Assembly: GCF_900156045.1 (NCBI RefSeq)
Contig: NZ_FTMX01000012.1
Coordinates: forward strand, 1 to 64,000
Source: Peribacillus simplex
GTDB lineage: Bacteria > Bacillota > Bacilli > Bacillales > DSM-1321
Direction of reading: 5' to 3'
Length of the DNA: 64,000 nt
The notes under the pieces were generated by a model. It was not told the origin of the DNA, searched no databases, and saw only the letters and a program-made list of their open reading frames with translations. The position numbers and the translations under genes are program-made. Below are positions 43,518 through 52,719 of the stretch, piece after piece (the first letter of the stretch is position 1; every line of letters begins with the position of its first letter).

Positions 43518-44864
43518 ATGATTATGATAGCTAATCTTTTGAAGTCTTGGACAATATGGATGAAAATTGGAGTAATGTTATTCGGAGTATTCTTATTATC
43601 GTGGCTGGGTCCTGACGAAATTGGCCTTACTGATTTGCTTATTTCATTAAGAGAAGATGAAGAAACAGGAAATAAGTTAATGCTTGCCGTTTTTTTGTTA
43701 GTGTCTTTAAATACAGTTTTAGCTTTGTTTCATTATATTGGTGCACTGCTGTTGGGAGACGAAATCGGTGATCGTTTAAACCGTCCATGGTTAAAGATCA
43801 TCATTCCTCTTATTGTGATTCCTCTCGACTATATCGTGATAAATGCTTATTATTCTTTAACATACTCTTTTAGCGCATATGCGTTGTTATTGTTGTTAGC
43901 AATCTTATTATTGCAAGCCTTTGAAAAGGATAGGCTAAAGCCAATTATTAAAACGATTATTTGTTCTCAATTAATCTTCGGGATTGAATGGCTGAATGAG
44001 ATTCCTTCTTTATCCCAATATGGATTTGGCCAAGGGTCGCTTTCAAAGGAAATAAAAGATATAGCAGTTCAAATTGGATTTGAGCAATCTTTAACATTGT
44101 ACAGTTTAACTTTGTGTTTAATTTTTGTTATAAATGCTGTTATTTTAGCTGTGTATTTTTCATTAGCTGAACAAAAGTGGAGGATAAAACAAGAGCTTCA
44201 TTATGCGCAATTAGAAGCAATGCAGTCTAGATCAGGACGGGAAGCACTATATCTGGTCCACGATTTAAAGACACCTCTCACAGCAATTGAAGGGCTTAAT
44301 TCTTTAATTAGTTTGAAAGTGGACGATTCTAAAATTAAAGAATATTGTCAAAAGATTTCATCATCGATTCATTCCGTCAGCGACATGATTTCCGAGATTT
44401 TATATGATGATAAAAAACATTGGTGCCGTATAAAAGATTTAGTTGAATACGTGAAAGCAAGCAGACTGAGCGGGACAAACCTTAATTTGAAAGTAGACTT
44501 TCAAACAGATCCTGAAATTAAAATTTTAATTAATAAAATCCGAATGACAAGGGCATTAGTGAATTTAATTGACAATGCTTACGATGCAGTGAACGGAATG
44601 GAAGATGGAAAGATTTTGCTTAAGATAAAAAACTATGAAAATGAACTTTGGCTGGGCGTATCAGATAATGGGAAAGGGATTACACCTAAAGAGCAGGAGA
44701 AAATATGGAAAGCTGGGTTTAGTACAAAATCGCATCCAGGGATGGGGTTAGCTTTCGTACAACAAGTTGCTAAAGGACATGGTGCATCATTGGAAATTGA
44801 CAGCAAGCTTGGACACGGGACAATAATTTGGATAAAACTAGCTGAGAGGAGTGTGTCAAGATGA
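43518..44864 (+). CDS. membrane sensor histidine kinase
   Basis: 448-residue kinase. The N-terminal half (to about 217) holds about six hydrophobic helices and no large extracellular or PAS domain, suggesting sensing within the membrane or through the adjacent transporter. HisKA: phospho-acceptor H248 in YLVHDLKTPLT. HATPase_c: N box NLIDNAYDAVNG, G1 DNGKGI, G2 GMGLAFVQQVAKGHG. ATG 43518 or 43524 can serve as start behind AAAGGTGA. Its stop overlaps the response-regulator start (ATGA). A broken copy lies at 39.6 kb. Confidence 0.92.
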   Translation: MIMIANLLKSWTIWMKIGVMLFGVFLLSWLGPDEIGLTDLLISLREDEETGNKLMLAVFLLVSLNTVLALFHYIGALLLGDEIGDRLNRPWLKIIIPLIVIPLDYIVINAYYSLTYSFSAYALLLLLAILLLQAFEKDRLKPIIKTIICSQLIFGIEWLNEIPSLSQYGFGQGSLSKEIKDIAVQIGFEQSLTLYSLTLCLIFVINAVILAVYFSLAEQKWRIKQELHYAQLEAMQSRSGREALYLVHDLKTPLTAIEGLNSLISLKVDDSKIKEYCQKISSSIHSVSDMISEILYDDKKHWCRIKDLVEYVKASRLSGTNLNLKVDFQTDPEIKILINKIRMTRALVNLIDNAYDAVNGMEDGKILLKIKNYENELWLGVSDNGKGITPKEQEKIWKAGFSTKSHPGMGLAFVQQVAKGHGASLEIDSKLGHGTIIWIKLAERSVSR

Positions 44865-45496
44865 ACATTTTAGTCATTGATGATGACGCATCAATTCAAT
44901 ATATGCTAAGTGAAATTTGTGAATTTGCCGGCTGGAATGTAGATACGGCTAACAATGGAAAAGAAGGATTAATTGTGTTTGCAGAAAAAGGAGCGGATGT
45001 TGTTTTAGTTGATTATCATATGCCGGAAATGGACGGAATAAAAACAGTGGTTGGGCTTCGTAACCTTAATACTGATGTTCCGATTCTTGTATTAACCGTC
45101 GATGAACGACAGGAAATCGCTGATCGCTTTCTTGAAGCAGGCGCAACAGATTTTGCATTAAAGCCTGTAAAAGCGCCTGATCTGATTTCAAGAATTCAAC
45201 TGCATGCACGCCTTGCAAAATTAACTCAATCAGCTACGCAGCAAAAACCCAGTGAAGAAAATGATGTATTTGTAACAAAGGGAATCAGTAAAAGAACACT
45301 TTGTCACGTTAGTGATTTTTTACATTCTAATCGTGAACCTTTTTCTGTTGATACAATTTCTAAAGAAGTTGGTTTGGCTTATCCGACCGTCTATCGCTAT
45401 ATTATGCATTTACTTGATGAAGGAAAAGTAGAAATTATTGTGAGTTATCAAAAAATAGGAAGACCGAAAAATTTATATCAATGGATTGTTGAATAA
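44861..45496 (+). CDS. CitB/DcuR-type response regulator
   Basis: 211-residue regulator. Receiver domain (about 1-118) with acidic pair DDD (residues 7-9), phospho-acceptor Asp in VLVDYHMPEMDG (about D51), Thr/Ser switch in LVLTVDE and lysine in ALKPVKAP. The C-terminal domain (about 140-211), KGISKRTLCHVSDFL...VGLAYPTVYRYIMHLLDEGKVE...GRPKNLYQW, is the HTH of CitT/MalR/DcuR regulators of organic-acid transport. Overlaps the kinase by four bases. The likely target is the adjacent peptide transporter gene. Confidence 0.92.
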   Translation: MNILVIDDDASIQYMLSEICEFAGWNVDTANNGKEGLIVFAEKGADVVLVDYHMPEMDGIKTVVGLRNLNTDVPILVLTVDERQEIADRFLEAGATDFALKPVKAPDLISRIQLHARLAKLTQSATQQKPSEENDVFVTKGISKRTLCHVSDFLHSNREPFSVDTISKEVGLAYPTVYRYIMHLLDEGKVEIIVSYQKIGRPKNLYQWIVE

Positions 45497-45526
45497 AAAA
45501 CTGCCTTAATACAAGGCAGTTTTTTA
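45495..45526 (+). terminator. terminator of the two-component operon
   Basis: AACTGCCTT pairs with AAGGCAGTT around a short loop; T run follows. Confidence 0.9.
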
Positions 45527-45757
45527 TTATAATGGGCTTATCCGTTGCTACGCAGATCGCTAATGCAGCAGACTTTTTTTCTTTTTTTTCTGTATTTTTA
45601 TATTTTCTGATAATATAAAATTATTTTACAACACTAAAGATTCTAGAAAATTCACATGATTTCATTGAACGTCATTATTTAAGCAATAAGAATTATTCAT
45701 TTCACATTATAGAAGTTTGCCATCTGATTCTTTTTGCACCAGAGACAAGATTAAAAA

Positions 45758-45771
45758 TGTAAACGCTTACT
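45758..45771 (+). promoter_or_regulatory. candidate cre site before the peptide transporter
   Basis: TGTAAACGCTTACT matches the cre consensus TGWAANCGNTNWCA except the last base, 52 bp before the transporter start. Confidence 0.6.
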
Positions 45772-45822
45772 GATGATGAGTTGGATGGTTTGATATTTAA
45801 CCATATTTAGGGGGACTTTATT

Positions 45823-47154
45823 ATGCAAGCAATTTTAAAAAATGATGTTCAGCAGCCAAACGAGTCCAGGAAAAAGCATCCCGCTGGACTGTATATGCTG
45901 TTTGCGACTGAGGCATGGGAGCGCTTCAGTTATTACGGAATGAGAGCAATTCTTGTTCTTTACTTAACAGCAACTGTTGTAAACGGAGGGCTTGGAGTCG
46001 ACAAATCTACGGCTATGGGCATATACGGATTCTTTACTGGTGCCGTTTATATTACGCCAATGATTGGCGGATACTTAACTGACCGTTTCATAGGCAGAAG
46101 ATTGGCGATCACGATTGGCGGCATTTTAATGGCGCTTGGTAACTTTTCGCTATTCGCGAGTCAGAGTTTGACAGCGCTATACATTGGTCTGGGTTTATTG
46201 ATTATCGGCAATGGTTTCTTCAAGCCAAACATCTCGACAATTGTTGGTGATCTTTATGAAGACAACGATCCGCGTCGTGATGGAGCTTTCACCATCTTCT
46301 ATATGGGTATTAACGTTGGGGCTTTCTTCGCACCATTGGTAGTTGGACTTATGAGCTATAAATATGGGTTCTTGACAGCAGCACTTGGTATGATTGTAGG
46401 GCAGTTGGTTTTCAACTTATTAGGCAATCGCTATTTAGGTGATATCGGTAAAGAACCTACTGGTAAACCGGAAGTTACAGCTGGTCAAAAATCAGCTGCA
46501 CCGTTAACGAAAAGAGAACAAAAACGTACAGCGGCTATCGTGATTTTGGCAGTATTCGTTATTGCGTTCTGGGCCGCTTTCGAGCAGGCAGGAAGTTCAT
46601 TGACATTGTATGCTAATGACCAAATTGATCGGAATGTATTTGGTTTTGAGGTTCCAACTGCCTGGTTCCAATCATTGAACCCATTATTCATCGTGATTTT
46701 AGCGCCAATTATGTCTGCTTTATGGTACAAGCTTGGCAGCTCAAAACGCGGTGACTTAAAAACTCCAACGAAGATGGCTCTTGGTTTAGTCACAGTTGGT
46801 TTAGGTTTCTTAGTATTGCTTCCTGCAGTTATGTATACAGGAAATGATACCGCGCTTAAAGTAAACATCCTGTTCATGATTGTAACGTATTTCCTTCATA
46901 CATTAGCCGAATTAATGATTTCGCCAGTTGGTTTATCAATGGTAAGTAAAATTGCTCCAATCAAGCTTGCCTCTCTTCTAATGGGAGTATGGCTGGCAAG
47001 TTCGGCGGTGGCTAATATGGTGGCTGGCCAATTGGCTGCATATACGCAGTCTTTAGGTTATCTGGAAATCTTCAGTGTAATTGGTTTTGTAACAATAGGT
47101 TTAGGTATTGTATTATTGCTTCTTTCGAAGCCAGTAGCAAAGCTGATGAAATAA
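45823..47154 (+). CDS. dtpT: POT-family proton-dependent di-/tripeptide transporter
   Basis: 443-residue permease of the PTR2/POT family. The PTR2 signatures are present: ERFSYYGMRAILVLYL (the ExxERFxYYG motif, about 30-45), GYLTDRFIGRR and FTIFYMGINVGAFFAPL (FYxxINxG). Twelve to fourteen helices; length near the shorter bacterial forms such as B. subtilis DtpT. Ribosome site AGGGGG. Downstream of a CitB-type two-component system that probably senses peptides or their breakdown products, and with a cre-like site upstream. Confidence 0.93.
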   Translation: MQAILKNDVQQPNESRKKHPAGLYMLFATEAWERFSYYGMRAILVLYLTATVVNGGLGVDKSTAMGIYGFFTGAVYITPMIGGYLTDRFIGRRLAITIGGILMALGNFSLFASQSLTALYIGLGLLIIGNGFFKPNISTIVGDLYEDNDPRRDGAFTIFYMGINVGAFFAPLVVGLMSYKYGFLTAALGMIVGQLVFNLLGNRYLGDIGKEPTGKPEVTAGQKSAAPLTKREQKRTAAIVILAVFVIAFWAAFEQAGSSLTLYANDQIDRNVFGFEVPTAWFQSLNPLFIVILAPIMSALWYKLGSSKRGDLKTPTKMALGLVTVGLGFLVLLPAVMYTGNDTALKVNILFMIVTYFLHTLAELMISPVGLSMVSKIAPIKLASLLMGVWLASSAVANMVAGQLAAYTQSLGYLEIFSVIGFVTIGLGIVLLLLSKPVAKLMK

Positions 47155-47163
47155 TGAGAATAG

Positions 47164-47210
47164 GAGCTGACCCAAAAGGCGCATAATGTGCCTTTTGGGT
47201 CGAGCTTTTT
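47164..47210 (+). terminator. terminator of the peptide transporter
   Basis: GACCCAAAAGGC and GCCTTTTGGGTC form a 12-bp stem, extended by AGCT/AGCT, followed by a T run. Confidence 0.92.
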
Positions 47211-47325
47211 TATTTAGTGAAAAAAATAAAAGAATCGGTCTAAACTGGTCGGCTTCGGTGAAGGAAATCCATCCAATTTGTTCACACCCATAAAACAGTA
47301 ATAAAACAAGTGCACATCATTTTAC

Positions 47326-47524
47326 ATAATACGGACTATAGTAAGTATCAAACATAATAGAAGAAACTGATCAAAAAGAAGCCTTTGCTCAACGGGAGTA
47401 AAGGCTTCTTTTTGATCAATAGAAGAGAGAGCTTTTGTAAGGTATTAGCACTCTGCACATAATTGTGTGTATGTAAAATGGATGCTAAGGACTTCTATTT
47501 TTTTTGCCAAAAAAATCATTTCAT
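47326..47524 (+). repeat. downstream flank shared with the ghost locus
   Basis: Matches 40165-40375. It contains a perfect 19-bp hairpin (arms 47368-47386 and 47400-47418) with A- and T-rich feet, a bidirectional terminator that is broken in the other copy. Confidence 0.9.
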
Positions 47525-47903
47525 TCTAGTTTCCAGTGAAATAGGTAAGGGAAGTATGTTTATTATTAGAATCCCCATAAAAGATAAATAGTATGGGAGC
47601 TTGAATCATTTAAAGTTATAGAGCATTTCGCTGTAATGTGGAATGCTTCTTATTTTGTCTGAAATTAAAAGGACTATCATATAAATAATAACAATGCTGC
47701 GGCGGCTTATTGAACTAACGGGGCAGGTAAGTTGAAGAGTGCTGTTTGACCTTTGTTCAGCAATTGACCATATTCTTGAATAAAACAGAAGGGATTATTT
47801 GTAAGTGAGTCGAAGTTAATTCAGAAGATGTTATTTAGTTTAGCATGGGGACGTACTACTCAACATTAAGGAGAAAGAAATTATAAAGAAAGAGGGAAAT
47901 CTA
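47525..47903. other. intergenic region with part of a dispersed Bacillus repeat
   Basis: 47705-47740 reads GGCTTATTGAACTAACGGGGCAGG..., and further on CTTGAATAAAACAGAAGG. The same TTGAACTAACGGGGCAGG phrase, with variations, recurs at 48.72-48.81 kb and is common in Bacillus intergenic repeats as I recall them. No gene. Confidence 0.55.
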
Positions 47904-48437
47904 TTGGATACAAAAGAGATATTGAAGCGATTCGAACAGGTGGCTACATACTATATTGAAGAGTTAAGTAAATATTCGCTAGATGAGTTTACAAGGAAGC
48001 CTTCTGAGGATGAATGGTCATTAGGACAAATGTACAATCATTTAATAAAGAGCACCCTTCATCTTCATTTGAAAGCCATTAAGCAATGTGTTAATGGCAC
48101 TACTTCCGATGGCGGTAAAAAAACAAAAATGGGCGAATCGATTTTCAAAGAGGGAACGTTTCCTCCAAACAGGTTAAAAGGTCCGGATACACCGGATTTC
48201 ACACCGCCGAATCCTACAGGAAAAGAAGAAGTAAAGGAAGGACTGCTTCAAATCATTGAGAAAATGCAAGAGATAGAGAGAAAGCTCTCTGACATTCCGG
48301 CCAGCCAGAAAGTTCAGCACCGGAGAATGGGATATATAAATGCAGAGGAATATTTTCAGCTAATCGAAATGCATTTCCGGCACCACTTACGGCAAAAAGA
48401 ACGTATCGATCAGTTTCTTTTAAAAGTAAGTAAATAA
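47904..48437 (+). CDS. DinB-superfamily protein
   Basis: 177-residue four-helix-bundle protein of the DinB/YfiT type. The metal-binding histidines are visible: SLGQMYNHLIKSTLHLH (about 39-55) and EMHFRHHLRQKERI (about 155-168), and the W in DEWSLGQ is typical. Such proteins act as thiol-dependent S-transferases or are of unknown function. Start TTG at 47904, seven bases after GAGGG. Monocistronic. Confidence 0.85.
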   Translation: MDTKEILKRFEQVATYYIEELSKYSLDEFTRKPSEDEWSLGQMYNHLIKSTLHLHLKAIKQCVNGTTSDGGKKTKMGESIFKEGTFPPNRLKGPDTPDFTPPNPTGKEEVKEGLLQIIEKMQEIERKLSDIPASQKVQHRRMGYINAEEYFQLIEMHFRHHLRQKERIDQFLLKVSK

Positions 48438-48621
48438 TCTTTATTGCTGAAGCAGTTATTGACCGCCGGAATATCAGCAAGAGCCCAGTTGAGGGAGTTT
48501 AAAGAGCTGAGAGGGTGCCATTCAAGTTAAACCAATAAGCAGTTTACAACGAAGGTTGATTATGAAACTGTTGAATGACGAATAGAATTGTTCCGTTAAA
48601 GATCCCTTTAATGGAGTAACG

Positions 48622-48668
48622 AAAAAAGCCCAATTTCTCAATTTTAATACTGAGAAATTGGGCTTTTT
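48622..48668. terminator. strong bidirectional terminator
   Basis: A 17-18 bp stem (AAAAAGCCCAATTTCTCA with TGAGAAATTGGGCTTTTT) around a 10-base loop. Confidence 0.9.
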
Positions 48669-48719
48669 AGTATCGAAATTTCCTTAACGTTATAAATCCG
48701 CGTTTTCCTGACGTTACCC

Positions 48720-48815
48720 CTTATAGAACTAACGAGTGCTTTAGCTTAGGATCGGAGCTGTCTTTAAGGCAGCTTTTTTCGGGGCAGGATAGTTCAATAA
48801 AAAACAAAGAAACAA
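48720..48815. repeat. dispersed intergenic repeat with GAGCTG hairpin
   Basis: TATAGAACTAACGAG, then GGAGCTGTCTTTAAGGCAGCTTTTTT (stem AGCTG/CAGCT), then GGGGCAGGATAGTTCAATAAA. It shares the hairpin core GAGCTGTCTTTAAGGCAGCT with 30494-30513 and is related to 60137-60161. The 200 bp to the next gene contain nothing else. Confidence 0.7.
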
Positions 48816-49018
48816 CGGTAAAGAAAAAGGGCGAGGATAGAAACAATTCGAATTCACAAAAAATGATTTGAGGTAAAGCAATTCTCCTTTTTTGTTACTT
48901 ATAATTCAAATGGGGTGAGGGAATTACATGTTTTAAAAATAAAAATGGACAAGCACACAAGCGCTCAACATATAAAAAAATAAAATAATAACATAATGGA
49001 TGAGAGGGGATGAATCAC

Positions 49019-49438
49019 TTGGGCAGTAAAAAAGATGATAAGTATAAGAAGGACAAGAAGGACAAGAAGGACAAGAAGGATAAGATGGACAAAGATAAAT
49101 ACAAAAAGAACGATGATCATAAAGATTCAAAAGAATGTATTTCCTTCAAGCATGATAAAGATGGGCTAAAAATTTATATCAATATTTACAATACTAATAA
49201 TCTTGCAAACGAAGGAAGCAATGCAGGGATAAAACAAGAAGCATCAGAAGGCTCACAGAGCTACACTGGTGCAGATGGGGAGCTTGCAAGTCAAGGCGGA
49301 CAGATTGCTGGTAAAGATGGTCAAAACGCAAATCAATTTGGACAGGTTGCTAAAAAGGGTGGAAAGAATAAAATAAAAGATGCAAAAAATAGGCCAGGTA
49401 CTAGCGAAGAGTCTGTTGGAGATGAATCAGAAGCTTAA
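49019..49438 (+). CDS. lysine/aspartate-repeat protein, unknown function
   Basis: 139-residue, highly polar protein without signal peptide or membrane helix. The N-terminal 30 residues are KDK repeats encoded by four 9-bp units AAGGACAAG (49049-49084); the middle has a short beta-like segment (LKIYINIYNTNNL), and the last 70 residues are Gly/Gln/Ala/Asn-rich with GQ-containing pseudo-repeats (GELASQGGQIAGKDGQNANQFGQVAKKGG). The composition recalls spore coat or exosporium proteins, but no family is recognised. TTG 49019 fits the AGGGG site; ATG 49010 is an alternative. Confidence 0.65.
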   Translation: MGSKKDDKYKKDKKDKKDKKDKMDKDKYKKNDDHKDSKECISFKHDKDGLKIYINIYNTNNLANEGSNAGIKQEASEGSQSYTGADGELASQGGQIAGKDGQNANQFGQVAKKGGKNKIKDAKNRPGTSEESVGDESEA

Positions 49439-49789
49439 AATTGGTTAAATCTTGGGGATAGAGAGTGACTGTGGTAGTTACTCTTTTACTTATTTTGAAA
49501 CTTAATTAACTTTATTTGTTATAATTTTCCTGCACGGGATGTCATCTGTCATTTGCTCATAGGGGCTTTAAAGATTAGCACTTCATTGATAACAATATTA
49601 TTATCTGAAAATGTGATGTAAGAAATCTTAAAGCATGAGAGTTAACAGTAGGCCATAATAGGGAATGTCCGATTAACTTTGAAAAAGATATTCCTGTTAC
49701 ATACTTTTGATATAATTAAGTCGGAACATAGAGTGGAAATTGAATTTCTGTCGTAACTTATGATTTAACATGAAAAAGGAGGGTTATTC
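49439..49789. other. intergenic region, nothing recognised
   Basis: 351 bp of AT-rich DNA between the KDK-repeat gene and the regulator. The final AAGGAGG is the ribosome site of the next gene. Confidence 0.4.
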
Positions 49790-51082
49790 TTGAAAATTCG
49801 TCTAGGACTGTTGGGTGCAGCAGACTCCTTTGAAATTATTCAGTCCGTTATAAATAAATATCCGGAAATCATTTGTACGCCCATTGAGTGTATAACAGAA
49901 GAGGACTTAAATGAAAAGGTACCTCCTCTTTTGGAAGAAGTCGATATGTGGCTTTGTACAGGTCCAATCACCTATAAAATTGTGCAGGAGTGGAAAGGAA
50001 TTGAAGCTCCTGTATTTTTCGTTACATATACAGGTTCTACTCTGTACAAAACTGTCTTGCAAGTGTTATATGAACAAAAAATTGAAGTTGATAAGATCAG
50101 TTTTGATTCATGTGATGGCTCTATGTGGGAACAAGCCTTACAGGAGGCAGGGATAAAAATTAAGCCGCGATTTGTAGAATCGGAGATGATTTCTTTAGAA
50201 GGCTTAGTGCAATATCATTTTGAACTTTGGAAAAGTGGTAAAACTGAAGCTGCCATCACTGGCCACCCTATACATCATGAACTTCTACGTCTCGGTGTTC
50301 CTGCTTATCGAACCCTTCCATCAACTATGGCCGTTGAGGCAGTGCTTACTAATATACTTCGTACTTATGAAATGTTACATTTTAGAGCTACTCAGATTGC
50401 TGTACAAATAATTGAAATTGATTCTTTTGTTGGGCTGACAAAGGATACATTTTCTACTGATGACATTTTTAGAATTGAGATTAAGTACATGGAAAAGTTA
50501 CTATCATATACAAAAAAAGTACATGGTTCAGTTAAACCTTCAGGATTTGGACGTTATGTTATTTTCACCACAAGAGGGTTATTACAGGATATTACGGGGA
50601 ATTTTAGCCGGGTACCAGATATCCATGAATTTGATCAGGCCAGTAAAGAAGCAGTTACTTGTGGAATAGGTATAGGGCAGACTGTATATGATGCTGAAAT
50701 TAATGCAGGAAATGCCTTATTACACGCTAAGGAATGCGGAAAAGGCACATGGATGGTTTGTTTTGATGATAAAAAGATAGCAGGACCGTTAGGAAAACCA
50801 GAGCAACTTACTTATTCCTATACATCAGAACAATTGGAATCGGTAAGTCAGCAAACATCACTTAGTGTTATAACATTAAATAAATTGAAATCTTCTCTAA
50901 AGAAATTATCGAGTGATGAACTTAATGCAAATGAGCTTGCAAACTATATGCAGATTTCCCCAAGAAGTGCTCGTAGAATTTTAACAGTACTTGAGGAAAA
51001 AGGGTTTGCAGAGGTTGTTGCCGAGGAGAAGCCGCATACACGAGGAAGACCACGAAAAATATATAAGATTTCACATTTTTAA
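49790..51082 (+). CDS. cyclase-fold plus winged-helix transcriptional regulator
   Basis: 430-residue protein, probable regulator. Residues about 1-190 form an alpha/beta domain (GLLGAADSFEIIQSVI..., GHPIHHELLRLGVPAYR) recalling PrpR-N-type sensor domains. Residues about 195-345 look like a degenerate nucleotidyl-cyclase/GGDEF fold: GRYVIFTTRG strand, then CGIGIGQTVYDAEINAGNALLHAKECG, the usual C-terminal helix motif, without a recognisable GGDEF. Residues about 370-430 are a winged helix (LNANELANYMQISPRSARRILTVLEEKG) with an AT-hook-like RGRPRK. Convergent with the AbgB-like gene, which it may control. Start TTG after AAGGAGG. Confidence 0.75.
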   Translation: MKIRLGLLGAADSFEIIQSVINKYPEIICTPIECITEEDLNEKVPPLLEEVDMWLCTGPITYKIVQEWKGIEAPVFFVTYTGSTLYKTVLQVLYEQKIEVDKISFDSCDGSMWEQALQEAGIKIKPRFVESEMISLEGLVQYHFELWKSGKTEAAITGHPIHHELLRLGVPAYRTLPSTMAVEAVLTNILRTYEMLHFRATQIAVQIIEIDSFVGLTKDTFSTDDIFRIEIKYMEKLLSYTKKVHGSVKPSGFGRYVIFTTRGLLQDITGNFSRVPDIHEFDQASKEAVTCGIGIGQTVYDAEINAGNALLHAKECGKGTWMVCFDDKKIAGPLGKPEQLTYSYTSEQLESVSQQTSLSVITLNKLKSSLKKLSSDELNANELANYMQISPRSARRILTVLEEKGFAEVVAEEKPHTRGRPRKIYKISHF

Positions 51083-51202
51083 ATGAAGTAGAGAAGCCAG
51101 TTAACGGATTGAAAAAAGGGATAATGATAAACCTGGTAATCTTTAGTTTATCTTTATTTACCAAGGATAGTTTTGCATGTGGAGGGTTTATATCAATCAA
51201 AA

Positions 51203-51227
51203 GAGAGCACACAACACTTGTGCTCTC
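51203..51227. terminator. hairpin between convergent regulator and amidohydrolase genes
   Basis: GAGAGCAC pairs with GTGCTCTC; A-rich left and T-rich right flanks. Confidence 0.75.
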
Positions 51228-51239
51228 AATTTTCCTATA

Positions 51240-52670
51240 TTAGGTGTTTTGTAAAATACGTACTTTATATTTTTTAACTTCAGCTGGTAATGGTGAAACG
51301 TATTCTTCGCCGTCACGAAGCTCAACTAACTCTGCTTTTGCCTTTTCAATTACCTCTGGGCGATAGAGTACTTCAACTGCTGTTGCGGCCATCACTTTTC
51401 CAGCGTGAAGCATTCCTTTATGAGCGATGGAAGTTGTTCCGGTTGCAACGAATTGCCATGTATGGAAGGGTGTTCCTAGTGCTTCGCATACTGTCATGCA
51501 TTGTACTGTTGGAACGACCCAGCTTACATCCCCAACATCTGTAGATCCAGTCATTGATCCACTTGCAGGTATAAATGGGTCAATTACGTCCGATAAGTCC
51601 TTCCCAGCTAATTCTTTGTTCATTTGCACTTCAAGCTGTTTGTCGGCCTCGGAAAGCGATTCACGAATAGTTCTTGCAAATTGCAGTTCATCTTCCTCAT
51701 GTTTAGGCACACCTAAAGCAATGAAGTTATCATACATAATTTTTTCTAATGTAGTGTTCGGTATTACGTTAGAGAGAGCTGATGCAAAGTCAACTTCCAA
51801 TGCTGTTCCCGTCATTAAAGCAGCACCTTTGGCAATGTCCAAAACACGTTTGTAGACTTCTTCCGTTTGTGAGACGCGAGGAGCTCTTACGAAATATAAG
51901 ACTTCCGCATCTGCTTGGACTACATTTGGTGAGAAACCACCTGTATTCGTAATAGCATAGTGTACTCTTGCCTCAGGAATAATATGCTCACGTAAATAGT
52001 TCACGCCAACGTTCATGAGTTCGACAGCATCAAGTGCACTTCTGCCTAAATGAGGACTGCCTGCTGCATGGGCACTTTTCCCTTTAAACTTGAAATATAC
52101 TTCGTAACATGCGAGGGATTCCATCGACATAACGTTATTGCGTGTTCCAGGATGCCAACATAATGCAAAGTCTACATCATCAAACAAGCCTTCCCTTACC
52201 ATGAAAGTCTTACCGCCACCAATTTCCTCTCCAGGGCAACCGTAATAACGGACTGTACCTTCAATTTTATTTTCTTCCATATAGTATCGAAGTGCTAAAG
52301 CTGAAGCAAGTGCACCTGTTCCTAATAGGTTATGACCACAGCCATGTCCGTTACCGCCAATTTTTTCAGGTGAGAATTGTGCAACGCCGCCAGCTTGACT
52401 TAACCCTGAAAGGGCATCAAACTCCCCTAAGAAACCTATAATTGGCTTGCCGCTTCCGAAACTGCCGATGAAAGCGGTTTCTATATTTCCCACACCTTTT
52501 TCAACAGAAAACCCTTCTTCTTCTAACGTTTGACATAACAATTCTGCTGATTTAAACTCTTCGAAGCCTGTTTCCGCATAGCTCCAAATTTTATCGCTCA
52601 CTTGAATAAGTTTTTCACGCTTTTCTTCTATTATTTCTGATAATCGATTGCGATAATCCAATTCATTCAC
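51240..52670 (-). CDS. M20-family amidohydrolase, AbgB-like (p-aminobenzoyl-glutamate hydrolase subunit B type)
   Basis: 476-residue zinc hydrolase similar over its full length to E. coli AbgB. Metal and catalytic sites: GHGCGHNLLG (about 108-117), CPGEEIGGGKTFMVREG with the EE pair (about 145-161), the WHPG motif, GKSAHAAGSPHLGRSALDA in the dimerisation domain, and GSTDVGDVSW near the C-terminus. No AbgA partner is encoded nearby, so it probably works as a homodimer on an N-acyl amino acid or aryl-glutamate. Transcribed with the MFS gene upstream of it. Confidence 0.9.
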   Translation of the reverse strand: MNELDYRNRLSEIIEEKREKLIQVSDKIWSYAETGFEEFKSAELLCQTLEEEGFSVEKGVGNIETAFIGSFGSGKPIIGFLGEFDALSGLSQAGGVAQFSPEKIGGNGHGCGHNLLGTGALASALALRYYMEENKIEGTVRYYGCPGEEIGGGKTFMVREGLFDDVDFALCWHPGTRNNVMSMESLACYEVYFKFKGKSAHAAGSPHLGRSALDAVELMNVGVNYLREHIIPEARVHYAITNTGGFSPNVVQADAEVLYFVRAPRVSQTEEVYKRVLDIAKGAALMTGTALEVDFASALSNVIPNTTLEKIMYDNFIALGVPKHEEDELQFARTIRESLSEADKQLEVQMNKELAGKDLSDVIDPFIPASGSMTGSTDVGDVSWVVPTVQCMTVCEALGTPFHTWQFVATGTTSIAHKGMLHAGKVMAATAVEVLYRPEVIEKAKAELVELRDGEEYVSPLPAEVKKYKVRILQNT

Positions 52671-52719
52671 CCCTTGGTAGCTTTGCTAAATCAATAAGAA
52701 AATTTGCAATTAATTTGCC

